From Eimeria necatrix (taxonomy: Eukaryota; Apicomplexa; Conoidasida; Eucoccidiorida; Eimeriidae): a stretch of DNA of 64,000 bases. The translations under genes were made by a program, and so were the position numbers. Below are positions 31,801 to 43,062 of the stretch, one piece after another. The stretch lies in contig NW_013654805.1 in NCBI RefSeq assembly GCF_000499385.1, positions 36,766-100,765 of the forward strand, given 5' to 3'. The stretch's first letter is position 1. The number at the start of each line of letters is the position of its first letter. Under the pieces are notes generated by a model, which was not told the DNA's origin, made no database searches, and saw nothing but the letters and a program-made list of their open reading frames with translations.

Positions 31801-32660
31801 TTTCCCCTCTCCTTCCACCCTTAATTCGCCCTGCTGAAGGGGCTGCTGAGGCACCGCGGTCAGCACTACAGCAGCCTTCCACTTCACAAGGGCAGCAGTT
31901 GGAGGGGGCATTGAGGATGCCGACGCTGCAACCCCAAACTTCACTTACTTCCTCGGCACCTGTAGGTGTGACGGAGAGCTCAGCTGCGGCTTTGCAACAG
32001 TTTATGGGACCTCATAGCAAGGGAGGAAGTTCCTCATCTCCCACTGCTGCGCAAAATAGCCCACAAACCAGGAGGTCCCCTGCACAGGCAAATGCAGGGG
32101 AGACAGAAGCCTTCAAAGGAATAGTTAAGTGCCCACAGCCGCTCCCACGGCCTGCTGAGGGGCCTGGGTTTCTGGCGGATGGCCAGTTCAACCCACCCAG
32201 TACATTCTCCGCCGCAACCACGAAGCCTGTGTTTACTTCAGTTCTGGCCAGCGGGCTCCCCCGAGCACCTGTATCTGGGCACCCCAATCTCCCATCAACA
32301 GCTGCCCTTCATGGCACTTCCGCTTCAGCTACAAAAGCGGCACAGCTACTACCATCTTCATTGTCCGCAGGCGCGGAGATGCTAGGAGGGCCTCCACAGG
32401 TCCCAATGAAGCTTCCCATTCCACCATCTCCCCCGCCAATAGTCCCTACAATGCAGAAAGTGGAACAACAGCACCCATCATGGAGGCCTCCTAATGAGGC
32501 AGCGTCACCAGGCCAAATGCTCACGCCGGCCGCCATAGGTTTCAGCAGGCCTGCCACCGTAGTGCCTGCTGAAGAGCCCCCTACGACCAATCCTCTGACT
32601 CGGGTGGATAGCTCGACGGTGGCGGCCAGGAACCAAACAATTGGCAACCCGGCAAAGTAA
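25888..32660 (+). CDS. Very long Ala/Pro/Ser/Thr-rich exon (possible continuation of the docking-complex-like gene)
   Basis: One uninterrupted frame of about 2,257 codons after the acceptor at 25886-25887 (ATCGCACAG|ACTACC), ending in TAA at 32658-32660. I recognise no catalytic or binding domain. The left part is Glu/Ser/Ala-rich. At 27090-27440 there are degenerate repeats of the type SEAHKVFEAPEIL and SETFEVLRAPKVL. At 30710-31250 there is a dense Ala/Pro/Thr block. The C-terminal 450 residues are Pro-rich (for example PIPPSPPPIVPTMQKVEQ). It is predicted to be intrinsically disordered. It may be the 3' part of the gene starting at 18872, joined through short exons in 25191-25887, or a separate gene whose 5' exon I did not find. 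Confidence 0.65.
30710..31255 (+). repeat. Ala/Pro-coding degenerate GCA/CCA repeat block
   Basis: Strings of GCAGCA, CCAGCACCAGC and ACAGCA triplets give runs of Ala, Pro and Thr in the long exon, and an equally long open Ala-rich frame on the reverse strand that I treat as a shadow. Confidence 0.8.
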
Positions 32661-33848
32661 TTAGCATGAGCTTTTCTCCTGAGCCTGTAGCATTGTGCCT
32701 TCTACATGCCCATGTGTAGGCAACTAGCAGCAAACGAGCTGCCGCTGTTGCTGCAGCTGCTGGAACCCAGCTTGTAACATCATCAGAGCTCCCGCGTTGG
32801 TGCAGTGAATACGGGATTCACATACCAGAGCTTGCCCCTTCACACTCATCCATTCATGGGTTCTTCTGCAGAGCACTAGAATACAGAAGCATAAAGCATT
32901 AGCTGTCCCGGGCCTTCAGGAGGGCCACCGCACAGCGGCGCACGCCCTGACATCGCTCTGAACTCGAGATGGTGGAAAACCCATCAACAGCGCGCAAATG
33001 AGCTTTGAGCAAGCCCCCTTTGGAACCCGTGGTTTTGTGTCGTGATCCCACTACGTTTGTATGTGTACGTTTTGAAAACAGGACTAGCTGCTGACAAACT
33101 CAGACGGCTCACAACTCCCTTCAAACGAAACTTCTGTCAATCTGAAGGTAACTCATGCTCAGTCCCTCGTTGCGTTAAACATGGCACAAGAGACTGCACT
33201 ACTAGGGAAGCAAATTGCGCCAATTGCAAATCCGTGCGTATTTCTTACGGCGCACCTCGCCAACACTCCCCATGCAAACTACGCTTGAAAGCCCACTCCT
33301 GCTATGGAATCATCCGAGGCGCCTTGGCCAAATTCGTTAATCAACATGTGTGGCGTTGCTGACCAAAAAAAGTATCTGTAGCAGCACGCCTATCTAAAGG
33401 TTAGCTCCAACTGCGTATCTCGCCACCTACGACTACAGAAACAACCCAAGAGAGCAACGGCACAACTGCGTCGATAAATATGGCCTACATTACGCTGTAA
33501 CAGTAAAAACCGAAAATTTGTACGATATATTGGAAATCGTACACGCATGCTCAAGATGAGTGCAGACACCTCACAGGAAACGCATCGCAAGTCAAATGTA
33601 GAGGAGATCTGTGCTAGCAGACCCTATAATAACGACCAACCAGCTTTCTCCCTGCTTTACCTATGAGCCAACATGGCCACAGGCTCAAACAAGCCAGCAA
33701 GCAAAAGTGAGCATGCGGAGCGGCACGTCAAAAGCTGCTGCAGGTGCTGCTCCTTAACCACCCAGAAATACGCCATCCGAGCGGTGCTGCTGCGCCAGGA
33801 TGCAGCAGTGTATGGGCAAGTAAAATGAAGCCTTCACTGTTTGTTAGT
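32661..33848. other. Convergent intergenic region, 1.2 kb
   Basis: Lies between the 3' ends of the long + strand exon and the - strand Sec14-like gene. No domain-bearing frame is visible; it presumably carries both 3' UTRs. Confidence 0.55.
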
Positions 33849-35321
33849 TTACTGTTCTTCGGATGTCTCGGTAGTAGACTTGGCAAGCAATGGCTCTTGT
33901 GCGGCCGCCAGCTGCAGTGAGGTTGCGGTTTGCAAGCGGCCGATGAATGCTTCATCTTCTTTCATTTTGGCAATTGTGTCCTTCGTGTGTCGTGCGATGT
34001 CTGCGTGGTATTTATCCTCCGCCATCCAGTACTTCTGGTGGTCGTAAACGACACCGCAAGACCCACCGAGACTTTCCTCGAGAAACTCCGCTGGAATATG
34101 CTCCATGAGTTTCGCCAGCTGTTTCTTGTTTGACGTCTGAATGAATTCAACCTTGCTGGCCGTGAGAGGGTGCAGCATGACTTTAACAAATTTCCAGACA
34201 GCATCAAAGTAACTTGGAGCGTCCAACATGTACGCCTTCGCAAGGATGTCAGTGTAGTGGTCGTTTAAGATGTTGACTACTTCCTTGCTGAGGTCCATTG
34301 AAGGCACCTGAGTTATGCTGAAACCTGTGAAGTCCACAAGAAACACTAACTGGTCTCGCCCCTTAGCCTTGTTGATGGATTGTATGGCCTTTTCCATCGT
34401 GTACAGCGTGTATTCTTGCGCAGCTTTCGTCGACTGAGCAGGCTCCCGACCCGGCCTGTAGCAACGAAAAAAAATGAACCGCAAGACGTAAGCAGCAGGC
34501 TGATACACACATCAAAAATAACACCCCGGCAACTATATTGTGGCGAACTGTCCGCTAAGCTCCACTGCGCAACAAAGCTCATGCGTAAAGACCGTTAGCC
34601 AAACGCAGCCAAGCAAAAACCGGGAATCAAGCTCCGAGCCAAAAAACTCGGTTGTGAGCCCTAAATACGTGAGCTGGAATAAGCTAATGGATCAAGCCTA
34701 CACCAACGACAGCTCTTACTTGAAATAGACAATGGGATGGCCATGGATGTCAAAACCCTTCCTATAGACACTGCCCCTGGCTGCAGTGGCCTTTACGTCG
34801 TCAGGGTGTATGCAGTGCGGCTTTCTGTTTCTCCTCCACGCTATCGTCTGCATGAGCTGCTGCTGGGCCTGGTTTTGATCCCATGAATAGCTTCTCAGAT
34901 AGCGCCAAAGCACCAAGTCGTTTGCCAGCCATAGCACCTCTTCCCACGTAAGCTCGCGCACTTCTTTCTTCGTGACGTTACTAGAGCTCCTGCTGAACAG
35001 ACCAGACAGCCATCCTTTGTCCTTCACCGCGGGAGCCTCCTCTGGTATCTCTTCGACGATGGGCAAGGCATCTACGAGGGCCCTCAGCGCACGCACTTTG
35101 GCAAGCTGTGCGTCAGTGAGGTTGAGGCCGTCGACGAACTCTAAAGGTGGAGAGGGGGCTAGGAATGGAGGGGGGCCTGTGTTAGCGCACACGTTCTTCG
35201 GAAGAGCTGGCGAGCTGCAGGAAGTCGCCATATCGCTGTCTGAAGCAGCCTTTGAAACCGCACCGCAGGCCGGTGTGTTTGCTGCGGATCCCACAAAGGC
35301 CTCTCCCTCTACGAGAGCCAT
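33849..35321 (-). CDS. Sec14-like CRAL-TRIO lipid-transfer protein
   Basis: Two exons, complement(34720..35321) and complement(33849..34455), 1209 nt, 402 aa. The splice (TTTCAA|GTAAGA ... GCTACAG|GCCGGG) completes a Lys codon. The first about 85 residues are a Ser/Pro-rich leader. A helical CRAL-TRIO-N region follows (LTWEEVLWLANDLVLWRYLR, then RRNRKPHCIHPDD). The lipid-binding domain begins at RGSVYRKGFDIHGHPIVYF, crosses the intron and continues with DQLVFLVDFTGFSI, ILNDHYTDILAKAYMLDAP, FVKVMLHPLTASKVEFI and IPAEFLEESLGGSC. The order matches the Sec14 fold, which binds phosphatidylinositol or other lipids in a hydrophobic pocket. The tail (residues 340-402) is charged and Ala-rich. No membrane segment is seen, so it is probably cytosolic. 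It is head-to-head with the zuotin gene, 844 bp apart. Confidence 0.9.
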
Positions 35322-36165
35322 TGTTAGCGGTTACGCACTGCCAAATTCAAAGGAAGGTCGCGACAGAAGACTGTGCAGGGACGAAACTTCGGTTCCAGCT
35401 CGAGGACGTCACTGCTGGCGACAGCGTCGACTCAACCAACGCAGCGACCATACGCTATTGTGGTAGTTTTGAGTCGCTTAACCCGAAATTATACCAATTT
35501 TTATATCTGATAACCTTGAATGGAGGAAATGAGTGAAGATATGACAAAAAGCATGCGACAGCTTCAGGTCGCAATAGGACAACACAACGCACAGAAAGCC
35601 AGCGACACAAGGCAACACTTGCCAGAGATGCGGACATAAGTGCTCATAAAGGTAACAAAAACCACCGGCGTGAAGCTTAACGGAAAAAGAAGAGAGTGAA
35701 TTGTAGCAACAGCTGACGCTCGTCAGCTCGCCTGACTACAATCTGTTGAGTGGCTCTTGGCTCACAGGTGAGGGCAGCAACCGCCAAGCCGTAGAGAGAT
35801 ATAAGTGGCACAAGTTAAAGGCTTGTTCTAGTTTAATACTAACTATGACTAAGCCATAATATATTCCAAATTCAGAGACGTTTTTTTTTCTACTTTTACA
35901 CTTCACAGGCCAATCGCAACTACGGCCCCACCCCGCGGGACTGCCGCATGCGCTCTCCCTAAGCTTAAACACCACGGAAAGAAGGATTTCCTGGCATTTA
36001 CTGCATGGGAGCCCAAGGATTGCAACACTAACGGCTGTGGGGAGCCTGTGAGTGCCGGTGAACGTGCTGCTGTACCGGAAGCTTCTGAAGGGAACGCAGA
36101 GTCACGTTGTCGCGGCCATATCCGATGGGGATGGGCGTACAAACTAACTGTCAGCAGTCATAACA
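35322..36165. promoter_or_regulatory. Probable bidirectional promoter region
   Basis: An 844 bp interval separates the start codons of the Sec14-like gene (-) and the zuotin gene (+), so it must hold both 5' leaders and promoters. I cannot point to a specific element; a T run lies at about 35880-35888. The regulatory role is inferred from position only. Confidence 0.45.
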
Positions 36166-39100
36166 ATGGAACGTCTGCTGATGCTTTGCGATGCCGCGCG
36201 GGAAGGTGGCCAAACAGTAGAGCCCTTAATCGCCCTCAGCATTTGCACCATTACCAAGAAAGTTGAGCCAGCGGGACGCAGCTTTTTGGACAAATATGAG
36301 AAGCGCACACCCTCAAAGCATCGGCGCAAGCAGGACACAAGTAAGCCTGCGTGTGGTGGTACGTTTCCGTTTTTACCCTTTCTAAACTATACATGCAGCT
36401 GAGAACTGGAACCTATGCCGGCCGCTGGTTCTGCAGGCCCCACCCCTCCCCCAGAAGAAGATGAGGAGTACAATGAGCGTACGGAGAAGTGGAGGGCTAA
36501 AAGCAAGAATAAGAGTCCAGGGGGTAAGGCAGTAGCTGTAGTAGCGGCTGCAGCAGCGATGTTCCCTCACGTGTCTTGTCTCGCGTGCAAACATGCTATG
36601 TGCAAGTTCGCCGCTGCACATCATGAGCATATCGATTTGTATCGGCTTCAGGCGGTGGCGGAGGCAGCAGCTCATCGTGGGCCTCGGGCACCCATTTGAA
36701 ACGAATCCTGGCCTACGACCAGACTCTTTACCAGATTTTAGGTGTTGAAGATGGGGCTAGTTTAGACGAAATAAAGAAGCAGTATCGCAAGAAGGTTCTC
36801 GAGTACCATCCGGATAAGGCAAAAAGCGCGGCCACGAGCCCCTCAGGGGAGACTACTACGGCGACACCGACCTCTGCAGCTGCAGAGGGACTTCCTTCCT
36901 CAGAGCATGAAGCTTTCCTAAAAATCCAGGAGGCATATGAGGCACTTAGCGGTAGGACGTCGAAGTGCGGCTGATAGTGTTGGCCTCCCCCACCACTGCC
37001 TTTCCCATCTTGCCCGGCTCCCTCTTCGTATTTGTGCATAAGCTGGTTTTCTTCGTTAGCTCAGGTAGGTCCGTGAGCCTCTTCTTCTTCGATTTATGCA
37101 CATGAGCTGCGCGATGCCTTTGCGGTGTCCTGCAGACAGTAATTTTAGGAAGCAATACGACTCTTCACTACCGTTTGATGAGAGCATACCAGATGCAGCT
37201 GAATGCGAGGATGGTGCAAAATTCTATGAAACCTTTCGAGCAGCTTTCCACCGCAACGCTAGGTGAACAGATGCCCCAGCAGAAAGTGCCTCATTGGGTT
37301 CTATGAAAAGTTAGAGCATCACACTCAGACTGCACCCTAAGCATTGAACAAGCCGAGATGCACAGAAACATAGCAACATAGGACCGCTGCGCCGTTGTAG
37401 TGGAGTGGCTGATTCTTACCTGTTCAGCAGTTTGCAGTGTAAATGACACTGTGGCGCCTGCAGTAGAGGAGCCACAGCTTAGAGTCTTGGAAAATGAAGG
37501 CTTTGCACCTAAATAGTGATTTTTGGGCTGTCACTGCAGATGGTCGATTAGGAGGCCTGTGCCCTCTTTGGGCAATGACTCGACACCGATGAGAGAAGTT
37601 GAAAGATTTTACGACTTTTGGTTTGAGTTTCAGTCCTGGCGGGACTTTGGCGTTCACGATGCTCACGACCTGAACGATGCTGAATGCAGGGAAGAGCGCA
37701 GGTGGGTTTCTTGCAGCGACAACCAAAGCATAAAACTGCAGCAGGGATTGTTGAGATAAACAGTTGCTCGTTGGTTCAGCCAAATGCGGCCTTGTTTCCA
37801 TTTGTGCGTCTTTCGGCTTACCACCCTCTTTGCGGGGCGTAGGTGGATGGAACGGGAAAATGCGAAGATTAGGAAAAAGTACATCAAGAATGAGAGAGCG
37901 CGCATCCAGAAACTTGTCGAAACGGCATACTCAGTGTAAGTAACTAAACAGCAGCATTTCGCAAAAGTCGTAGTGGGTCTGCAAGTCGCAGTGCTTGAAG
38001 CTGGCACTCCACGGTTTTTTTTACTTGTTGCATCGCTTGCCGCTGTTCTGTACAGGGACCCGAGGATTCAGCGGCAGAAGAAAGAACAGCAAAAAAAGAA
38101 GGAAGAGGAGAGGGCAGCCAAGCAGCGCGCAATCGAGGAAGAAAAGCGGGCGGCGGAGGAGCGGAAGTGCATCTGGCAGCTTCACAGCGTGTCTTTGTTC
38201 CCTGCCTCTTTGTTTGTCGTGGCCCGGTCTCTGCTTCTCGAGAGCCCATCAGTGTCACAGGATTTAGTTTCGGGCTTGCACCGAGAGCTTGCTGCTGTTC
38301 TCATGCCTTCAGAAAACGCGAGGAAGAGGACGCCCAGCGACGCGAAGAAGAAGCCAGGAACTTGCAGAAGCAGCAGCAACAGGAGCGGCAGAGCCTCAAG
38401 AAGTGGTACGCTACCTGTGCGCTCATAGGCGTTTCATTCGAGAGAAAAAAAACAAACATATTTTCTGTTCATGTGACAGCTCTTTGGCTTAAAAGTCCCC
38501 CCGGAGTGCTGATTATGATGGCGTTGCGCTTCAGGAGACAGAAGTTTCGCTGGTTTTTCCGCAATCTCGGAGATGTTGAGGATCTTACAGAACAACTTAG
38601 CACCTCTCAAGTTCAGGATCTGAGCATGGAGTTGGGCAAAGAGGACTTAGTAATCTTCTTCCAAAGAGTCCATGATCTCCTGCAGCTCGAAGTGAGCGAG
38701 CGGACTAACTTTTTTCTGAAAATAAGCTTTTATTTATTGAGGCTTGTTGCAAGGCTGCGAACGTGTGGGGATTAAGCTTACAGTTGTGTTATATACAGGC
38801 GGCATGTATTCACGTTTGTTAGGCCTGAAGTGCACGTTCTCTCTAACATAAGGAGTACGGGCCTGAGTAACTTGCTCAGATTGCCTCCTCTTTAATTCCG
38901 GCAGAAAGTGCAGGGTGCTCACTGACAGGGGCAGAGGATGCGCTAGTGCCACAGGCCGCTTCTACCTGTGTCCCTCTTTCTGCTGCCCCTGGTTTTGGTT
39001 CTTGCTACTGGTCTTGTTGTTTCTGTCCCGTGTTGTCTCTTTGTTTACTACAGTGGATATGTCTGCTTGAGGTAACATGCAGGGGCCAGTGCAAGATGAG

Positions 39101-40706
39101 GCGGGGGAACCGTGCAGTCCTGCAGAAATTTCGCCTTCCAAGGAGCAGCGCAAATTGATCTTCGGTTTTTATATAGAAAAATGGAGGGCGTTCCAAGATG
39201 CCAAACGCAATAAGGAGAAGGCGGCAGAGGAAGAGATGCGACGTGTGCAGGTGCGTCGGCTTTGTGCTTGTGATTGTGCTACAGTTGCCTTCGTCATTCA
39301 GCAGCTCCGCGTTATGATGAAAATTGGCTCTGTAGTTACCAACGGCTTAATGTTGCTTGTCCGCGTTTTTGTGTACATTTCATGAAGGAAGAAAGACGGA
39401 GACAAGAGATAGAGCGCAAGAAGGCTCAGCAAGCCTCTTGGACAGTTGAAGAGCTTTCGTTACTGGCCAAGGCGTTGCAGAAATTTCCAGGTGGAACAGC
39501 ACGGCGTTGGCACCAAGTAGCTACCTACATTGGAACGAAAACTCAAGATGAGGTAGGCGTGCGCAAAACAGAATCGTAGAGGACGGAATGCAGGCTTTAG
39601 GTGTCGTTTTTGGACTTGGATTTGTTCGAGTTGGGTAAGTGCGTGGGTGCCCGTTACGCCGTTTTGGGATGATTCAGGTTGTTCAGAAGGCAAGAGAAAT
39701 GTCCGTTAGCGCCAATTTGAAGACTATGGGCTCTAAAATTAGCCAAGTGAGTTTCGGCGAGGGAGTAAGCGGGCCGGTTCTACAGCGTATGGACGGTCTC
39801 GCTTAAGGAATTCAAGTGTGCTTCACCTGTTGGCATTTACAGTGTGCCGTGTGGGGTGGTTCTAAAGGGATTGAAGCAGAGGGTGCTTGCGGTGCTTTTA
39901 CCGGCTGTTAGACGTGAATGCGAATGGATCAGGGCTTTGGGTGTAGGGTTTAGGATTTGAAAGACAGAAAAGGAAGTTGGTAGGGGTGGACATTTTCGTC
40001 GAATATTTGGAGGGATTTATTGGGACTTCCATGTCATAAATGCATTTGACAGGAAGTTCTGGAGCAAAGCAAACACCAGCATGCGCCGGCTTCAAGTTCA
40101 GCAGCGAGAAACGGAACGCAAGCGGAAGCAGAGCCTGGCCATGCGGCCAGCGCTGGTGGTGATTCGGTATGGACTCAGGAGCAGCAGTCTGTAAGTTATG
40201 TGCCCATAGTTCCTCACAAACTACAGCAAGCAACTAGTCACTGAGGGCCCCAGTCGTGATCGCGTTTCAATGATCAGTGACAATAATATCATTTTGCATG
40301 CACTGGTCAGTACTTGGATATGCAGGCTCTTGAAAGGGCACTTGCGAAGCACCCATCAAGCATGCCCGCTGTCGAACGTTGGACAGCCATCGCCAACGAT
40401 GTACCAGGAAAGACCCGAAAGGAATGCGTTGAGCGTTTTAAGCAGGTGAGACGTCTTTTTACTTATCATTGTTCTTCGTCTCGTTGTCATCGTGTCAATT
40501 TCTGGCTCATTTTTCCCGTTTCTGGATTTTTGTTAGTTTCCGTATGTTTGCGCCTTAGTATTTACGCGTTTTAGGCTTGCTGTTCCTCTGACTAGCATTC
40601 AATTGCACGGGGGCCCTTCTACCAGCTTTTTCGTTACTTATTTTTCCATTTCTGTGATCCATGTGGGCAGGTTCGAGCCGCAATTCTGGCAAGCAAATCA
40701 ACATGA
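36166..40706 (+). CDS. Zuotin/DNAJC2-type J-domain co-chaperone with two SANT domains
   Basis: Fifteen exons: 36166..36340, 36404..36523, 36652..36951, 37136..37262, 37540..37701, 37843..37935, 38056..38166, 38313..38405, 38535..38691, 39083..39250, 39388..39552, 39678..39746, 40053..40190, 40311..40445, 40671..40706; 2049 nt, 682 aa, all junctions in phase. The J domain (about residues 118-215) has LYQILGVEDGASLDEIKKQY and the HPD triad (EYHPDKAK), with a Ser/Thr/Ala-rich insert before HEAFLKIQEAYEAL. The zuotin-homology region follows (RPVPSLGND, FYDFWFEFQSWRDF, AECREERRW, YSVDPRIQRQKKEQ), then a long charged helix. SANT 1 is SWTVEELSLLAKALQKFPGG; SANT 2 is ERWTAIANDVPGKTRKEC. The family works with an Hsp70 on ribosomes (ribosome-associated complex); animal members also act on chromatin. 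Length is close to the human protein of about 620 aa. The last exon is only 36 nt. Confidence 0.92.
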
Positions 40707-43062
40707 ACATTTTTGGTTCTTGGGGTTCAGGTTAGGAGGATTGTCGGCTCTTTCGATTAGTTTTCGTTGAATTATGCGAATAGCATGTGAATGTTTTTTT
40801 CTTTCGATGCTGCTTCACGGCGAACGCACAACGAAACCGTCGCCGGCTCGAACCAGAAAGCTGCGCGAAAGTCCAGCTGCTGAATGGAGGCTGCGGCGTA
40901 GCTGGTCACTGTGGTTGTAAGAATCACAAGTCGCGTACGCATTTCATTTTTCCGCTTCCTGCTTTCCTGAGGCTTAGAGGTGGCAGTGGCGGACGTTTCA
41001 GAGATGCTGGCGGGTTTTCTGCCAACTGCGCAGGGCCAGTTCACGTTGCACCGGACAGCGAACCTTTGCGTGCGTTAGTTCGAAGCTTGTCAATTTTTCG
41101 GCTGTCATTAAGTTCTACTGAACCACTGCTACCTGCGTTTCTGGTCAAGCGACCGCCCTGTGTAGTTCCCTTTAGTTTTTGTTGTAGCTGTATATTCGGT
41201 AGTTTCTTACCAGCAAGCTTGTGCCGACCTTGGCAGCTTCCCCTGTATTGATCTGCAAAGCAGCCTTTCCTTAGTAGTTGTGTTCACGCGAGCCGCACAT
41301 CTCAACTGCTGCCCACCTGGTGACAAGCAACTCCCGTCACTTGAGAGTGCAAGCCATTCCTGAGGACTGTCCTTTGTTGCTAACAACTGATGCTGCGGAA
41401 AAAGCGGCTTTGAAGCCTACCATGGCCTGCTGTAGTCAGCTGGACACGATTCTGCACATGGGAACGACAGCAGGCAGTGTGCCTCCATCAGTTGCTGCGG
41501 CGTTTTGAAGTGAGTGCTGTCGACAAATTCTGCTCTTGAAAAAGCAAGAGACCTTCATAGTCGCGTCCATGTTTTGAAAACTCATGCTGGGCACACAAGG
41601 GCCTGTGTACTCTGGTCCGGCGGTACACGAGTGCTGGTCTTCTGTTACAGCGCACAAGTTGAATTCAGCAGGTAAAAGACTTGCAAAATTATAGTTGCAA
41701 ACCAGATTCTTGCCATCCCTGCGAAACGGCTCTGTTCAATTCTGACATCCATACTTCTCAAGTTCTTAGTTACCTCGGGGCAGTTGGCGCTGTAATCGCG
41801 CGCGCAAAGAGGAACGCAGGGCCAACTCAGGCCACAGCGTCTTTCGTAGTTCATCTTTTCCTCCTGTTCGAATGTCAACAAGCTCAAAGGAGGCTCTCTT
41901 TTCCTCAGGCCACTTACTCGGGACATGGCGGTGAACGATTGCCTCCTCTCACATTTATCTGCACTCCTGCATTGTATGGCTCACGTTGCTGCATTTAATG
42001 GATACACTACCTGTATAAGAATACGGTGCAGCGCAGTTATTGTCCTGTAGCTGCAACTGAAAGGAAGTGAGAGGCATCAATTTCGTTTAATATCCAGGAA
42101 GCTGGAAGTGTTTCACACCCAAAGCTCAGGGCATGGTCGTTCGTAATCCTTTTCGCACGTTTGGAGTATCGGCCATTCGAATCTGCATGTTGTCTCCAGC
42201 TGGCGTTTTTCTGTTGTTTCGTCAGGGAATACGCTGACAGTCTATTGGTAAGTTATCAAGGCAAGCAGCTTTTAGGTGAAATGCTTCAATAGGCCTACTG
42301 CGCATGGGCCAACGTAGCTGGGGAACGCCTCGCATTTGTGCGCCTTTCCACGCATGATCCAGCCTGCTCATGATCATCTACTTCAGAAAGTGCCATACAC
42401 TTTCCAGTTTAATTCTGCTACCTTGAGGGCAGGGGGCACCATAGTTTTTCAGAGAATGCACGCTCCCTGTGATGTTCAGACCCAGCAGAAGGCACATCGC
42501 TACCGCGACGCCTTCCCCACGGGAAAATGACGCCATCCACAATCTATAGTTATCCTTGTTCGGCTTAGGAGCATTATGCAGGAAGAATACGCGGACAGCG
42601 AAGCCGTTTGAGTGCCTGGTGTGTGATGTGGTGTACTGCCACCTGGTTTGAGGGTTGAGCGCTGAGCGGTAGAGCTTCCTAAAGCACTCGAGTGTAATTT
42701 AAGGATGCGAACAAAAAAGTGATGACAGTAACAGTCTGCTTCGCTTGCATCCTCCTCACAGCTTGATCAGGAAAAGATGCTGAAAAGAGGAACAGGCGGC
42801 TCGCAGCATCCTACGGCCACAATTTGTTTGCCTCACTCTATGTAGGACTCCTAAAAGGAGAACATGGTTCCCTCTGGACTATTTTCTTGTTATTTGCACA
42901 GGCTAATTTTAACTTTGTGTTGCTGTGGCCATTCCGTGGGCACCCATTACAGACTGCCCACTGCTTGCGCATAATGCCTGCGAACTATTGTCACTCTTTG
43001 TATGAAGGAAATAACACCGTCGCAGGGGCCTGTGATGCTGAGAACAGCAATATGTGGTCACT
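40707..43062. other. Convergent intergenic region, about 2.4 kb
   Basis: Between the zuotin stop and the coiled-coil gene's stop. Several short frames (for example 40787-41251 and 41278-41508) have no domain motif and no phase-compatible partners. I see no gene. Confidence 0.5.

Noticed and set aside
38692..39082. Possible extra zuotin exon around 38905-39060 (Ala/Pro-rich frame)
   Set aside because: It would need a phase-1 donor, but the preceding donor (CTCGAA|GTGAGC) is phase 0. Direct joining to 39083 is in phase.
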